Origin: Coriobacteriia bacterium
GTDB lineage: Bacteria > Actinomycetota > Coriobacteriia > Anaerosomatales > Anaerosomataceae
Assembly (NCBI GenBank): GCA_016933785.1
Contig: JAFGAG010000073.1
Location: forward strand, 1 to 42,422
Reading direction: 5' to 3'
Length of the DNA stretch: 42,422 bases
The notes beneath the pieces are model-generated. The model was given only the letters and a program-made list of their open reading frames with translations, did no database searches and was not told where the DNA came from. Made by a program: the position numbers and the translations under genes. Positions 31,853-40,384 of the stretch are shown piece by piece; positions within the stretch are counted from its first letter, which is position 1; every line of letters begins with the position of its first letter.

Positions 31853-32473
31853 ATGCGGATGATCGGGGGAGCCGGGAGACGTGGGATCGTGGTAGCCGCG
31901 ACGATGGCCGCGGCGGCGGCGCTCGCGACAGAGGTCGCCAGCAGGTACATCATCACCCGCTTTCCGGAGCGACCGACGGCGCCAGACCTCGCGTACGAGG
32001 TACTGCCCCACATTCCCGAAGGCAGCTACGTGACACTCGTGGCGATGGCCGCAATCATCGTTCTGTACATGGCCTCCGTGATCCGGCACGATCCGGGACG
32101 CATCCCGGCGCACATCACCGCGATCGCGCTGGTGTACCTGTTCCGTGCCGCGATGACCGTGCTCACACCCCTGGCACATGCCCGGGACGGCTCGCTCGTC
32201 CCCTTCCCGCTTTTCACGAACGGGCTCTTCCCCTCGGGGCATACGGCGCTTGCGCTGTTGCTTCTGCTGTTCATCGGCCGCAAGAAAGCTCCACGCCTGC
32301 ATGCGGTCGGCGTGGCCCTGTTCTTCGTGATGGCCGTATCGATGCTGTTCTCGCGCGGCCACTACTCGATCGACATCGTCGGAGGGGCGCTGCTCGGTTA
32401 CTTCGTGTGGCGGGAGTGGTCGGAGGGGAGCATGTTCGAGCCACTGCGGCGGCTCGTGTCGCCCCAGGGCTAG
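31853..32473 (+). CDS. PAP2-like membrane phosphatase/transferase
   Basis: 206 aa from the ATG at 31853; the ATG at 31859 has better spacing from GGAG and may be the true start. Five or six hydrophobic segments are visible. LFPSGHTALALLLLLF and MLFSRGHYSIDIVGGALLGYFVW are the PAP2/sphingomyelin-synthase-like phosphatase motifs (SGH and the HxxxD pair). The family removes phosphate from, or transfers head groups on, membrane lipids. Together with the prenyltransferase this hints at lipid or quinone metabolism. The stop overlaps that of the convergent MarR gene by 4 nt. Confidence 0.82.
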   Translation: MRMIGGAGRRGIVVAATMAAAAALATEVASRYIITRFPERPTAPDLAYEVLPHIPEGSYVTLVAMAAIIVLYMASVIRHDPGRIPAHITAIALVYLFRAAMTVLTPLAHARDGSLVPFPLFTNGLFPSGHTALALLLLLFIGRKKAPRLHAVGVALFFVMAVSMLFSRGHYSIDIVGGALLGYFVWREWSEGSMFEPLRRLVSPQG

Positions 32474-32922
32474 GACCCCGTAGAGCCCGTGGCAGCCTCG
32501 GCCAGCGCGCTCAGACCGCGCGCGAGCGCTCGAACGTCATCATCGCTGAGGGATCCGAGCCACTCGTGCACGTGCTCGCGCCTGCCCTGCCGCAGGTGGG
32601 AGACCAGCTCCATCCCCGCCACGGTGGCCGTCACCACCGCACGGCGCCGGTCGCCTGGGTCCTGCATCCTCGCCGCATATCCCCGTCGGACCAGCTGCTC
32701 CACCACCTGGCTCGCCGCTGGCTCACCGATACCGAGGTCGGCGGCGAGACCGGTGATCGAATGGCCGTCACCGCTTGCAATAGTGATGAGCGCCTTGAGC
32801 TGAGCGGCAGGCAGACCGAGCTGAAGCCAGGCAGGAAGGTTCACCCTATGGAGTTCCTCATTGACCGTGCGCAGCGTGCGGGCGATCTCACGCTCGTCAC
32901 GCGAACGAGATGACTCGGCCAT
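32470..32922 (-). CDS. MarR-family transcriptional regulator
   Basis: 150 aa from the ATG at 32922 (MAESSRSRDEREIARTLR), 6 nt after GAGAGG; a GTG two codons upstream is also possible. Winged helix: LPAAQLKALITIASGDGHSITGLAADLGIGEPAASQVVEQLVRRGYAARMQDPGDRRRAVVTATVAG, including the DxRRR wing. Only its own promoter region holds a clear palindrome, so autoregulation is likely. The divergent small gene at 33124 may be a second target. Confidence 0.88.
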   Translation of the reverse strand: MAESSRSRDEREIARTLRTVNEELHRVNLPAWLQLGLPAAQLKALITIASGDGHSITGLAADLGIGEPAASQVVEQLVRRGYAARMQDPGDRRRAVVTATVAGMELVSHLRQGRREHVHEWLGSLSDDDVRALARGLSALAEAATGSTGS

Positions 32923-32978
32923 GTGCACCCTCTCGCCGGTAGGACCGCGAGCAGCCGGATGTTCAGCGCATGATTACA

Positions 32979-33009
32979 TCACAAAGTACGAACCATTCAC
33001 AAGTTGTGA
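32979..33009. promoter_or_regulatory. MarR operator region with perfect palindrome
   Basis: TCACAA-G-TTGTGA (32997-33009) is a perfect 6-1-6 palindrome, and a second TCACAA half-site lies 18 bp away at 32979. On the minus strand TTGTGA and TGTAAT, 18 bp apart, could be the regulator's own promoter. The AT-rich block (about 32970-33015) contrasts with the flanks. On the plus strand GATAAT follows the palindrome. Confidence 0.6.
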
Positions 33010-33123
33010 TAATATGGGATGTCCCCCGCGCCCGCAGAGCGACGCTGTCGCTCGGCTCGAGCTTCACCACCCCCGGCGCTCCTTGCGGGACACACGTACG
33101 GTGCACGAGATGAGGCGGTACCG

Positions 33124-33411
33124 ATGGCACATTCGTTCAGGCGCATGCAGACTGCACAGTCACAGGCCGACCAGCCGGTCGTCGTGTATGACGATGGTGG
33201 CAGCGGGATCGAGGCTGCGTGTACCAAGCGGTTCGCCGCGTACGGATGCACCATCTCCTGTGACGCGACGCATACCGTCTGGGTCAAGCGTGCCGATGGC
33301 ACCAAGTCCGTCGGGCTGCAGCGATGGATGGCCGAGCGCAACTCCATGGACGACCTTCTCGACAACATCGCCGTCCGCCTCGGTCTCGAGAAGGAACGTG
33401 CACTTCACTAG
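33124..33411 (+). CDS. 95-aa hypothetical protein
   Basis: Start ATG 33124 (MAHSFRRMQTAQSQADQPVV), with a moderate GAGGCGG site. Visible features are VVVYDDGGSGIEAACTKRFAAYGCTISCDATHTVWVKRADG and a helical tail RWMAERNSMDDLLDNIAVRLGLEKE. Three cysteines fall within 13 residues. No signal peptide or membrane span is present, and no family was recognised. Codon usage and third-position GC look like the neighbours. It is divergent from MarR and may share its operator. Confidence 0.6.
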   Translation: MAHSFRRMQTAQSQADQPVVVYDDGGSGIEAACTKRFAAYGCTISCDATHTVWVKRADGTKSVGLQRWMAERNSMDDLLDNIAVRLGLEKERALH

Positions 33412-33423
33412 TCGAGGCCGGGC

Positions 33424-36400
33424 CTAGTTCGCTGACCGCGGGAGCGTAAGGGAGAACGTCGAACCCTTCCCGGGTTCGCTCGTAACATGGATCTCTCCAC
33501 CGAGCAGCCGCGCGAGCTCCCGCGAGATCGTCAGCCCCAGCCCGGTCCCTTCATGTTCGAGGCCCGAGTCGACGTCCACCTGGCTGAACGGCTCGAATAT
33601 CAGCGGAATCTGTGAGAGCCGCACGCCCCGCCCGGTGTCCGAGACCGCGAAGCGCACGACACCAACCTCAGCGGTCAGGCACAACTCGATGTGGCCCTCG
33701 CCGGTGAACTTGACGGCATTGCCGCCCAGATTCAGCAGGATTCGCTTCACCTTCATCCGATCGGACTCTATCCGCACCTCCGACTCCGGCGTCGCTACGC
33801 GAAGATCGAGCCCCGCATCCCCTGCGAGCGGCCGTAAGAAGTCGGCTACCTCCTCCAGCAGTTCGCCTGCAGAGAAGTCCTGACGATCCACGGGTGCACG
33901 GCCTACCTGAGCGCGCGTGAGATCGAGCAGGTCGTTGATGATGGCGAGCAGGTGCCGTCCGGCTGAGTTGATCATCCCGACCTCGACCCCCTGCTCCTCG
34001 GTCAGCGGACCTGCAACGCCCTGTCTGAGTATCGCCGAGAAGCCGATGATCGAGTTCAGCGGAGTGCGAAGTTCGTGGCTGAGACGGGTGAAGAGCTCCA
34101 CCTTTGCATCCGTCGTGCGCTTCAGCTCAACGTTGGCCGCCTCCAGGTCGCGCGTGCGCGCGCTGACCAACTCTTCGAGGTGCTCCCTGTGCTGCTCGAG
34201 CTCGGCCGCCGAGCGCTTCGCCTCGGTGATGTCGCGCACGAAGACCACTGCGCCAGGCTTGCGCCCGTACATGATCGGCGCGCCACTCGTCTCCACATCG
34301 ATCTCGCTGCCATCCATTCGCAGATGTACCATCTCCTGTGGTGGCTGCGACCGATGATCCTCGTTCAACGCTTCGATGCGTGCCCTCGCCAACTCGCGCA
34401 TGTCCACCCGAATCCGGTCCAAGACGGGCTGCCCGATAAGTTCATCCGCGGTCGTCGCGCCGTACAGACCGACCGCCGCCTCGTTCAAGTAGGCGAAGCG
34501 ATGCTCCGTCTGCACGAAGATCGCCTCCGGTGCGGTGTCCACCAGTGCTCGGAAACGGTGCTCACTTTCGTGCAGCGCCCGCTCGGCATCTCGGCGAAGC
34601 GTCACGTCCGTGAAGATCGACATGTTGTACGTGTCCCCGCCGAGGACCACCGGAGTGGTCGCAACCGATACCCATCGCGTACCGCCGTCCTTACGGACGA
34701 TCTCAGTCTCCAGATACGGGAGGCCGCCATCGAGCGCATCGGCGGCCAGACGGATCGCCTCGGCCCGTCGCTCGGGCGTGGGGAAGACGAGCTCGAACCA
34801 GCTCTCGCGCTCGACTTCCTCTTTTGTATAGCCGCTGATGTCCTCCATCGCCCGGTTGTACACAAGTAGCCGACCGTCCGGGTGTCCCACTGAGACGCCC
34901 TGGTCCGTCTGTTCGATGAGCGTACGGAACCGCGCTTCACTCTCCGCGAGGCGTTCCTGCGTGCGCAGCCTTTCCAGGGTGACGAAGCACAGGTTGGCGA
35001 ACGATTCCACCACGCCGCACGGCATCTCGGCATCCAGCTCGCGGGTCAACACGTGTACCCCCGCGTGGGCGAGGCCCGAGTCCGCAACGCCGATGGTCCA
35101 CAGTTCCACGGTGCCGAGCATCCGCTCCAGTGCTCTGGCTACCGCCTGCGGGACTTGCTCGCGTGCCAGTTCCGATAGCCCTCCTTCGATGCGCTCCATC
35201 CTGCCGGCTTCAAGGATCCGTCGATACGCCTTGGTCACCGGGTACCTTTGATCATGGATCGCCCAGCCAATGAGCTGCTCTGCCTTGTGGACCAGATTCG
35301 CATCCACACCGACGACATCCCGCGTGACGAGGGCACCATCCGATGGATCCACCTCGTTGATGATCACGACCGCCTCGGGAAACTCGGCGGCGAAGAAGTC
35401 ACGGACGACCGCGAAGACAGAGTCTCTGTCTGGTGCCCGCAACAGTCGTGCACTTGCAACCGCGAGCAGCTCGGCCTCGATGACGCGCCGCTCCATGGCC
35501 TCGGCTGCCCGCAGCGTCCTGCTGACGTCGGCGATGATTCCAAGGATGCGCGTTGGCTCACCCGCAGCGTTCCGGTCGCTTACGACACCGAGCAGCTGGT
35601 ACCAGCGATGACGTCCGTCGGGGTGATGCCACCGAAAGTGATGACCCGACTCGTCCGTGTGCTCCGAGGCGAGCGCGGCTAGATGTGCATCGAAGGCCGT
35701 GCGGTCTTCCGGATGGATTCCGGCGCGCCACTCCGCTGACGGCATCGACGCAGGTCCATCGCCGAGACCCATCAGCCGCGCGGCTTCCGCCGACAGGCTC
35801 ATAGTGTCCGATGCGATGTCCAGGTCCCACGTGCCCTCCTCGGCTGCAGCCATCGCGAGGCGGAGACGACTCGATTCATCAACCAGCGCTGCCCGAACCT
35901 GTTCGCGCTCCAGCTGCTCGATCATCATTCGGGCCGCGAAGGCGGTCGCAAACGGGAACAGCGTCAAGAGCAATGGACCGACCTCACGAACCACCCTGGC
36001 GCCCATGTCGGCCGGCAGTAGGAGATACTGGACTCCGAGCATCGCGATATGCACGACAAGGCCGAACGCAACGAGTTCGACCGTGCGAAGCGATGCCAGA
36101 CGACCGCGGCTGAGCCGGTGCATCCCCACCCCGAGGACACCGGACGTCACGACCGTCATCACGCCCGCGAACGCCCCCGGACCCCCCAGGAAGATGCGGT
36201 AGCCGACCGTGATCGCTCCCGCCACCAGTGCCACGGGTGCACCCCCGAAGAGACCGGCAAGGCTCATGACGATCGACCGGCCGTCGTAGAACACGCCCGG
36301 CGAGAAGCTGAAGGGTGTGAGCATGCCGACCACAGCGACGGCGCCATAGACGACACCGGAGGCGATGACACTGAGACGCGGGTGGGCGATCAGAATCCGC

Positions 36401-36468
36401 GCGAGGTACCGCAGTGCGGTGGCCAGCAACACCACGAGGGCGACGTTCTGTATGAGCGTTAGAAACAC
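33424..36468 (-). CDS. multi-PAS membrane sensor histidine kinase with 5TM-LYT domain
   Basis: 1014 aa from a GTG start after AGGTGAG. The N-terminus (about 1-190) is a 5TMR-LYT-type membrane receptor (FYDGRSIVMSLAGLFGGAPVALVAGAITVGYRIFLGGPGA). Next come a PAS (about 200-315), a GAF-like region (about 320-500) and two more PAS domains (about 510-630 and 640-760, TDQGVSVGHPDGRLLVYNRAM and DTAPEAIFVQTEHRFAYLNEA). HisKA follows with the phospho-His in LSHELRTPLNSIIGFS. The ATPase has NLGGNAVKFTG, DTGRGVRLSQIPLIFEPF and GTGLGLTISRELA. It is divergent from a receiver protein, its likely partner. The ligand is unknown. Confidence 0.92.
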   Translation of the reverse strand: MFLTLIQNVALVVLLATALRYLARILIAHPRLSVIASGVVYGAVAVVGMLTPFSFSPGVFYDGRSIVMSLAGLFGGAPVALVAGAITVGYRIFLGGPGAFAGVMTVVTSGVLGVGMHRLSRGRLASLRTVELVAFGLVVHIAMLGVQYLLLPADMGARVVREVGPLLLTLFPFATAFAARMMIEQLEREQVRAALVDESSRLRLAMAAAEEGTWDLDIASDTMSLSAEAARLMGLGDGPASMPSAEWRAGIHPEDRTAFDAHLAALASEHTDESGHHFRWHHPDGRHRWYQLLGVVSDRNAAGEPTRILGIIADVSRTLRAAEAMERRVIEAELLAVASARLLRAPDRDSVFAVVRDFFAAEFPEAVVIINEVDPSDGALVTRDVVGVDANLVHKAEQLIGWAIHDQRYPVTKAYRRILEAGRMERIEGGLSELAREQVPQAVARALERMLGTVELWTIGVADSGLAHAGVHVLTRELDAEMPCGVVESFANLCFVTLERLRTQERLAESEARFRTLIEQTDQGVSVGHPDGRLLVYNRAMEDISGYTKEEVERESWFELVFPTPERRAEAIRLAADALDGGLPYLETEIVRKDGGTRWVSVATTPVVLGGDTYNMSIFTDVTLRRDAERALHESEHRFRALVDTAPEAIFVQTEHRFAYLNEAAVGLYGATTADELIGQPVLDRIRVDMRELARARIEALNEDHRSQPPQEMVHLRMDGSEIDVETSGAPIMYGRKPGAVVFVRDITEAKRSAAELEQHREHLEELVSARTRDLEAANVELKRTTDAKVELFTRLSHELRTPLNSIIGFSAILRQGVAGPLTEEQGVEVGMINSAGRHLLAIINDLLDLTRAQVGRAPVDRQDFSAGELLEEVADFLRPLAGDAGLDLRVATPESEVRIESDRMKVKRILLNLGGNAVKFTGEGHIELCLTAEVGVVRFAVSDTGRGVRLSQIPLIFEPFSQVDVDSGLEHEGTGLGLTISRELARLLGGEIHVTSEPGKGSTFSLTLPRSAN

Positions 36469-36552
36469 TCAGCTCACCTTCTCGGCGTTGCACTCCGGTC
36501 GTTGGCTCTCGAATCATGATAGCCTGAGTCCCGTCAGCGAGAGGAGCAGGCG

Positions 36553-38589
36553 ATGTCACGCATCCTGGTGGTCGACGATGCGGCGGAGGCCCGTCATCTG
36601 CTCCGCACGATTCTGAGGCACGCCGGTCATGAGATCGCCGAGGCCTCAAATGGCAGCGAGGCCCTGCAAGCGATACACGACGGATCCTTCGACCTCGTGA
36701 TCTCCGACGGTCTGATGCCGGTGATGGATGGGTTTCGCTTGTGCATCGAGCTGCGACGCGACCCGAGCACGAGCATGCTGCCGTTCATCCTCTACACCGC
36801 GACCTTCACCGACCCCGACGACGCACAGCTTGCATCCACGATGGGGGCGGACGCGTACCTGCTCAAGCCGATGGATCCGGCGGACATCCTCCAGGCGGTC
36901 AACGAGGTACTCGATCGCCAGGGACCCGGCCGACATGACGTTCTGCCGGATGATCGTCTGGTGGAGGTCTTCGAGTCCTACAGCGATCGCATGGAGCAGA
37001 AGCTCGACAAGAAGGTGGCAGACCTCGCAGCCACACGCGCGCTGCGAGACTCATACCATGCGCTGCTCGACACCCTACCGGTGCACGTCCTTACCCTCGA
37101 CCACGAGGGCCACATCGACTTCGTCAACACTGCCACGCGAGCGTTCATCGGGTCGACGGATACTGCGGACATACTCGACGCCTTGCACCCGAAGGACCGA
37201 GACTCGGCTCTGGCCTTCGTCGAGTCGTTGCTGAACGACCCGCGGCCGGCTCGCAGCTCGATGAGTGTCCGGCGCCACGATGGCGCATATGCCCTGTTCG
37301 AGGTGACCGCGCGCGCCTACAACAGCCCGGGAGGCGAACCTCTCGGATTCGTGCTCGCTGGCGAGGATATCACCCGCGGCGAGCAGCAAAGAGAGCTTCT
37401 GCTGCATGCCGCCGACTACGATCCACTCACTGACCTTCCCACGCGCCACGTCTTCGATCGTCGGTTCGACGAGATCCTCCGTAACGTCGGCAAGGGCGCC
37501 CGGTGTGCGCTGCTCTTCATCGACTGCGACGATCTGAAGGGCGTGAACGATCGATACGGCTTCGACGTGGGTGACGTGACGTTGGCGAACCTCGCCCGTG
37601 TGATCGTCGAGTCTGGGCGCCCGGGAGACCTTGTAGCGCGACTCTGTGCAACTGAGTTCGTCGTGTTGGCTGAGGACTTCGGCTGGAACGAGGCGGGTGA
37701 GCTCTCCAACACGATTCGCGCAGCAGTCGCGCAGGGAGCTTTGGTACCCGCGGCGCCGGAGATGCGTCTCGGGGTGAACATCAGCATCAACGTCATCCCG
37801 GAGGTTGAGCCGCCCGGAGCCGATAGAGTGCGCGGTCAGCTAACAGCGGCGCCGGCTGACGCGGAGTCCCGTCTGTTGATGGCGCTTCAGGGTCGGCCGG
37901 CGATGTCGTTTGACCCCATCTACTCCCTGGAGGACCGGCGCCTGGTCCGCTGCTCCGTGCGGTATGCCTTCGCGGTCGACGAGCGACTGGTCACTGGAGA
38001 CGAACTCGCACTGGGCATCGCGAAGCATGGTGTCGCTCGCCGCATTGCTGCCCGCGTTGTGGAACTCGCCCTGGAGCACACACGGAGGACCGGCATCCCC
38101 TGCTCGGTCCCCCTCACGCTCGCGAACGTGCTCGACCCCACGCTGTTCGAACGCGCCGAACTTGCCGCCGCGCGAGAACCGGTGGACCTGAACCGCCTGC
38201 TGTTCGAGATCTCCGACTGCGACGCCGGCGGCATCCAACCGCCGATGAGCTGGCTCGCTGCTGCTCGACGCTCCCCGATCAAGCTGGTTCACGTGTGTGA
38301 TGACCTCTCCAGTCTGATAGCGGAGCACACCGCGGCTCTCGGGGCGGACGAGGTCGTAGTGCGCCTGGCGGAAGTGATCGATCGAGATGGCCAGGTCTAT
38401 CCGGGCGCGTTGCCGGTGATCGCGGCATTGCGCGAGTCGAACGTCATCGTCACGGTCACCGGCGTTGACGATCCGGCATCACTCGAGGCCCTGAGGTCGA
38501 TCGGCGTGGCCCAGGCTGCGGGCGACGCGCTCTCACCGGTCGTCCCGCACCTCGATCAGGCTCCACGTACGCTTCCGGGGAAGGACTAG
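36553..38589 (+). CDS. response regulator: receiver-PAS-degenerate GGDEF-degenerate EAL
   Basis: 678 aa, ATG after GAGAGGAG. The receiver (1-120) is intact: D8/D9, phosphoacceptor D52 (SDGLMPVMDG), T82 and K105. PAS spans about 165-275. The GGDEF fold (about 285-410) is recognisable (DPLTDLPTRHVFDRRFDEIL, FIDCDDLKGVNDRYGFDVGD), but the active motif reads LCATEF, so GGD is lost. The EAL-like domain (about 445-660) begins FDPIYSLEDRRLV and has RCSVRYAF where EAL lies, ISDCD in place of ETE-type residues, and TGVDDP. Neither catalytic site looks usable, so it probably acts as a phosphorylation-controlled c-di-GMP receptor or scaffold. A LuxR-type gene follows 6 bp downstream. Confidence 0.87.
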   Translation: MSRILVVDDAAEARHLLRTILRHAGHEIAEASNGSEALQAIHDGSFDLVISDGLMPVMDGFRLCIELRRDPSTSMLPFILYTATFTDPDDAQLASTMGADAYLLKPMDPADILQAVNEVLDRQGPGRHDVLPDDRLVEVFESYSDRMEQKLDKKVADLAATRALRDSYHALLDTLPVHVLTLDHEGHIDFVNTATRAFIGSTDTADILDALHPKDRDSALAFVESLLNDPRPARSSMSVRRHDGAYALFEVTARAYNSPGGEPLGFVLAGEDITRGEQQRELLLHAADYDPLTDLPTRHVFDRRFDEILRNVGKGARCALLFIDCDDLKGVNDRYGFDVGDVTLANLARVIVESGRPGDLVARLCATEFVVLAEDFGWNEAGELSNTIRAAVAQGALVPAAPEMRLGVNISINVIPEVEPPGADRVRGQLTAAPADAESRLLMALQGRPAMSFDPIYSLEDRRLVRCSVRYAFAVDERLVTGDELALGIAKHGVARRIAARVVELALEHTRRTGIPCSVPLTLANVLDPTLFERAELAAAREPVDLNRLLFEISDCDAGGIQPPMSWLAAARRSPIKLVHVCDDLSSLIAEHTAALGADEVVVRLAEVIDRDGQVYPGALPVIAALRESNVIVTVTGVDDPASLEALRSIGVAQAAGDALSPVVPHLDQAPRTLPGKD

Positions 38590-38595
38590 ATACGC

Positions 38596-39255
38596 ATGCA
38601 GCCCACACGCGTTCTGCTCATCGGCCGCAAGACCATGTGCATGGAGGGCCTTGCCGCGATACTCAACACCGACCCTGAGATCGACCTGGTCGGAAGAGCG
38701 GCCGAGTGGCAGGAGGGTGTGGCTCGTGCGGAGGCGCTCGCGCCGGAGATCGTCATCGTGGACATGGTGCACTGCGACGAGTGCGGGCCGTCCAACCCCT
38801 CGGCATGTGTGTCCGCATTCACCCAGTCCAAGGTGATTGTCGTGGGGCTGCCGGATGCGGACACCGGGATCGTCGACGCGTTCGAGGCGGGGGCACTGGG
38901 CTATCTGTCACTCCGCGGGCAGAGCGCTGAGGATATACGTCGCGTGGTGGCTACCGTGGCCTCAGGTGAAGCAGCACTGGACCCAAGGCTTTCTGCGAGT
39001 GTACTCGTCCGCATGCGTCGGCTCGCGCGTCAGTCTGACGGACGCATGTCGCGAGACGCCACACCGACCGACAGGGAGCATGAGGTTCTCTCTCTGCTGG
39101 TTGCAGGTCACTCGAACCGGCAGATCGCGCAGGCCCTGCAGGTATCGGAGAGCACAGTCAAGAATCACCTGCATACTGTGTACTCCAAGCTGGGAGTGGA
39201 ATCCCGCGGCCAGGCGATCAGCGAGGCAATCCGGCGTGGTCTGGCGCAGCCTTAG
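38596..39255 (+). CDS. LuxR/NarL-type regulator with partly degenerate receiver
   Basis: 219 aa. The receiver fold is visible (VLLIGRKTMCMEGLAAIL, IVIVDMVHCDECG, AFEAGALGYLSLRG) with D56 kept, but the acidic pair is Gly10-Arg11 and the conserved Lys is replaced (YLSLRG instead of YLLK). The C-terminal HTH is canonical: PTDREHEVLSLLVAGHSNRQIAQALQVSESTVKNHLHTVYSKLGV. It probably binds DNA independently of normal phosphorylation. It is cotranscribed with the receiver-GGDEF-EAL gene (6-bp gap) and its stop overlaps that of the HD-GYP gene by 4 nt. Confidence 0.88.
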   Translation: MQPTRVLLIGRKTMCMEGLAAILNTDPEIDLVGRAAEWQEGVARAEALAPEIVIVDMVHCDECGPSNPSACVSAFTQSKVIVVGLPDADTGIVDAFEAGALGYLSLRGQSAEDIRRVVATVASGEAALDPRLSASVLVRMRRLARQSDGRMSRDATPTDREHEVLSLLVAGHSNRQIAQALQVSESTVKNHLHTVYSKLGVESRGQAISEAIRRGLAQP

Positions 39256-39845
39256 GCGAACACTCCAGTGAGTACGCGGATCTCCCGCTCGTCCTCGAGC
39301 GCCTCACAGAGCACGCGCACCACCGCTTGATCGAATCGCGACGCCTCTTCATCGCGAAGGAGCTCCAGCGCCTCCTCCTGACTGAAGCAGGAACCGCCGG
39401 CGCTCCGGATGCCGCCGCATGCTCCACCGACCACATCGCAGACGCCGAGAATGCGTGCAGACAGTGGTATCTGCACCCCAGCATGGCCGCCCGGATAGCC
39501 GGAGCCATCCCAGCGCTCGTGATGTCCGAGAACAGCCAAGGCCGACTCGGCTGGTAGTCCAAGCATCTGGATCATACGGGCTCCATGCTCAGGATGTGTC
39601 TCCCACACCCGTCGCTCCTCGGTGGGAAGGTCCCACCGCGAGCCGAGATGCGGGAACGGCAGGCGAAGCATGCCCGCATCATGAAGCAGCGCCGCCAGGT
39701 GAAGACTCTCGAGTACCGCATCATCAAACTCGAGCCGCAGCCCCACCATGCGGCAGAGCCGCGCGACGGCGTGTGCGTGCCGTGAGTAACCGGGCTGACG
39801 ATCGTCCACGAGGGTCACGATGAGTCGTATGTATGCAGCGGACAT
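39252..39845 (-). CDS. HD-GYP-type c-di-GMP phosphodiesterase, short form
   Basis: 197 aa from the ATG at 39845 (MSAAYIRLIVTLVDDRQPG), 5 nt after AGGAGG; the ORF-track start is 48 codons early and overlaps the upstream gene. The metal and signature residues are conserved: H23, HD in LLHDAGML (55-56), H84 in WETHPEHG, and HHERWDGSGYPGG (108-120), followed by IPLSARILGVCD. Such domains hydrolyse c-di-GMP to pGpG or GMP. It is stand-alone, without a receiver. It is the most plausible active c-di-GMP enzyme in this signalling block. Confidence 0.85.
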   Translation of the reverse strand: MSAAYIRLIVTLVDDRQPGYSRHAHAVARLCRMVGLRLEFDDAVLESLHLAALLHDAGMLRLPFPHLGSRWDLPTEERRVWETHPEHGARMIQMLGLPAESALAVLGHHERWDGSGYPGGHAGVQIPLSARILGVCDVVGGACGGIRSAGGSCFSQEEALELLRDEEASRFDQAVVRVLCEALEDEREIRVLTGVFA

Positions 39846-39868
39846 CGCTGCCTCCTGGGTGCGAGCGA

Positions 39869-40192
39869 TCACCAGGCGTACACCTGGGCACCTGTGGCAC
39901 CCTCCGGCATCTCCACCCTGTGCCCCAAGGTCGGTCCGCCGTTGACCGTCCACTGTTCTCCGTCCGGCAGATGGGCGGACGCCTCCCAAGGGATGTTGGA
40001 TCGCACCGTCAGATGCCCGTCACCGAAAGCGACGCGGATTTCGGGCCGCACGACCGCGGTGACCTGAACAGAGCCCGCAGCTCCCCGCCCGACCTCCGTG
40101 GCAACGGCCGCATTTGGGAGCAGCGCGACCGCAAGACACAGAAGCGCCACGACGGGTAGTGCCTCCACTCGTCTTGATCTCCGTGCGCCCAT
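39869..40192 (-). CDS. 107-aa secreted protein, unknown
   Basis: ATG after GAGAGG. A signal peptide (residues about 1-32, VEALPVVALLCLAVALLPNAAVA) precedes a beta-rich domain (VQVTAVVRPEIRVAFGDGHLTVRSNIPWEASA, WTVNGGPT, ATGAQVYAW). No Cys is present. The last residues overlap no other gene. It lies 23 bp upstream of the HD-GYP gene in the same orientation, so the two are probably cotranscribed. No family was assigned; the strand pattern is reminiscent of small surface or pilus-like beta domains, which is weak evidence. Confidence 0.65.
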   Translation of the reverse strand: MGARRSRRVEALPVVALLCLAVALLPNAAVATEVGRGAAGSVQVTAVVRPEIRVAFGDGHLTVRSNIPWEASAHLPDGEQWTVNGGPTLGHRVEMPEGATGAQVYAW

Positions 40193-40384
40193 GCCGGCCT
40201 CTCATCGCTGTCCGATCCTGTCTTAGGTAACGGACGGCGGTGGGGCTGAGCGCATAGGCCACTGTGGCAGACTCTCGGGGCACTGGAGACAACGCAACGG
40301 CCGGGGACGAACGGTCGATGACCCTGCACTCAAGGTACTAGTATCTTTGGCTACTCGCGTGCCCGTCTCGGCTACTTGGAAGCC

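Noticed and set aside
40201-40384. Possible c-di-GMP riboswitch upstream of the 107-aa/HD-GYP operon
   Set aside because: The region was compared with the GEMM-I core as remembered; the conserved GCAAAGCC-type segment and tetraloop receptor are not present.
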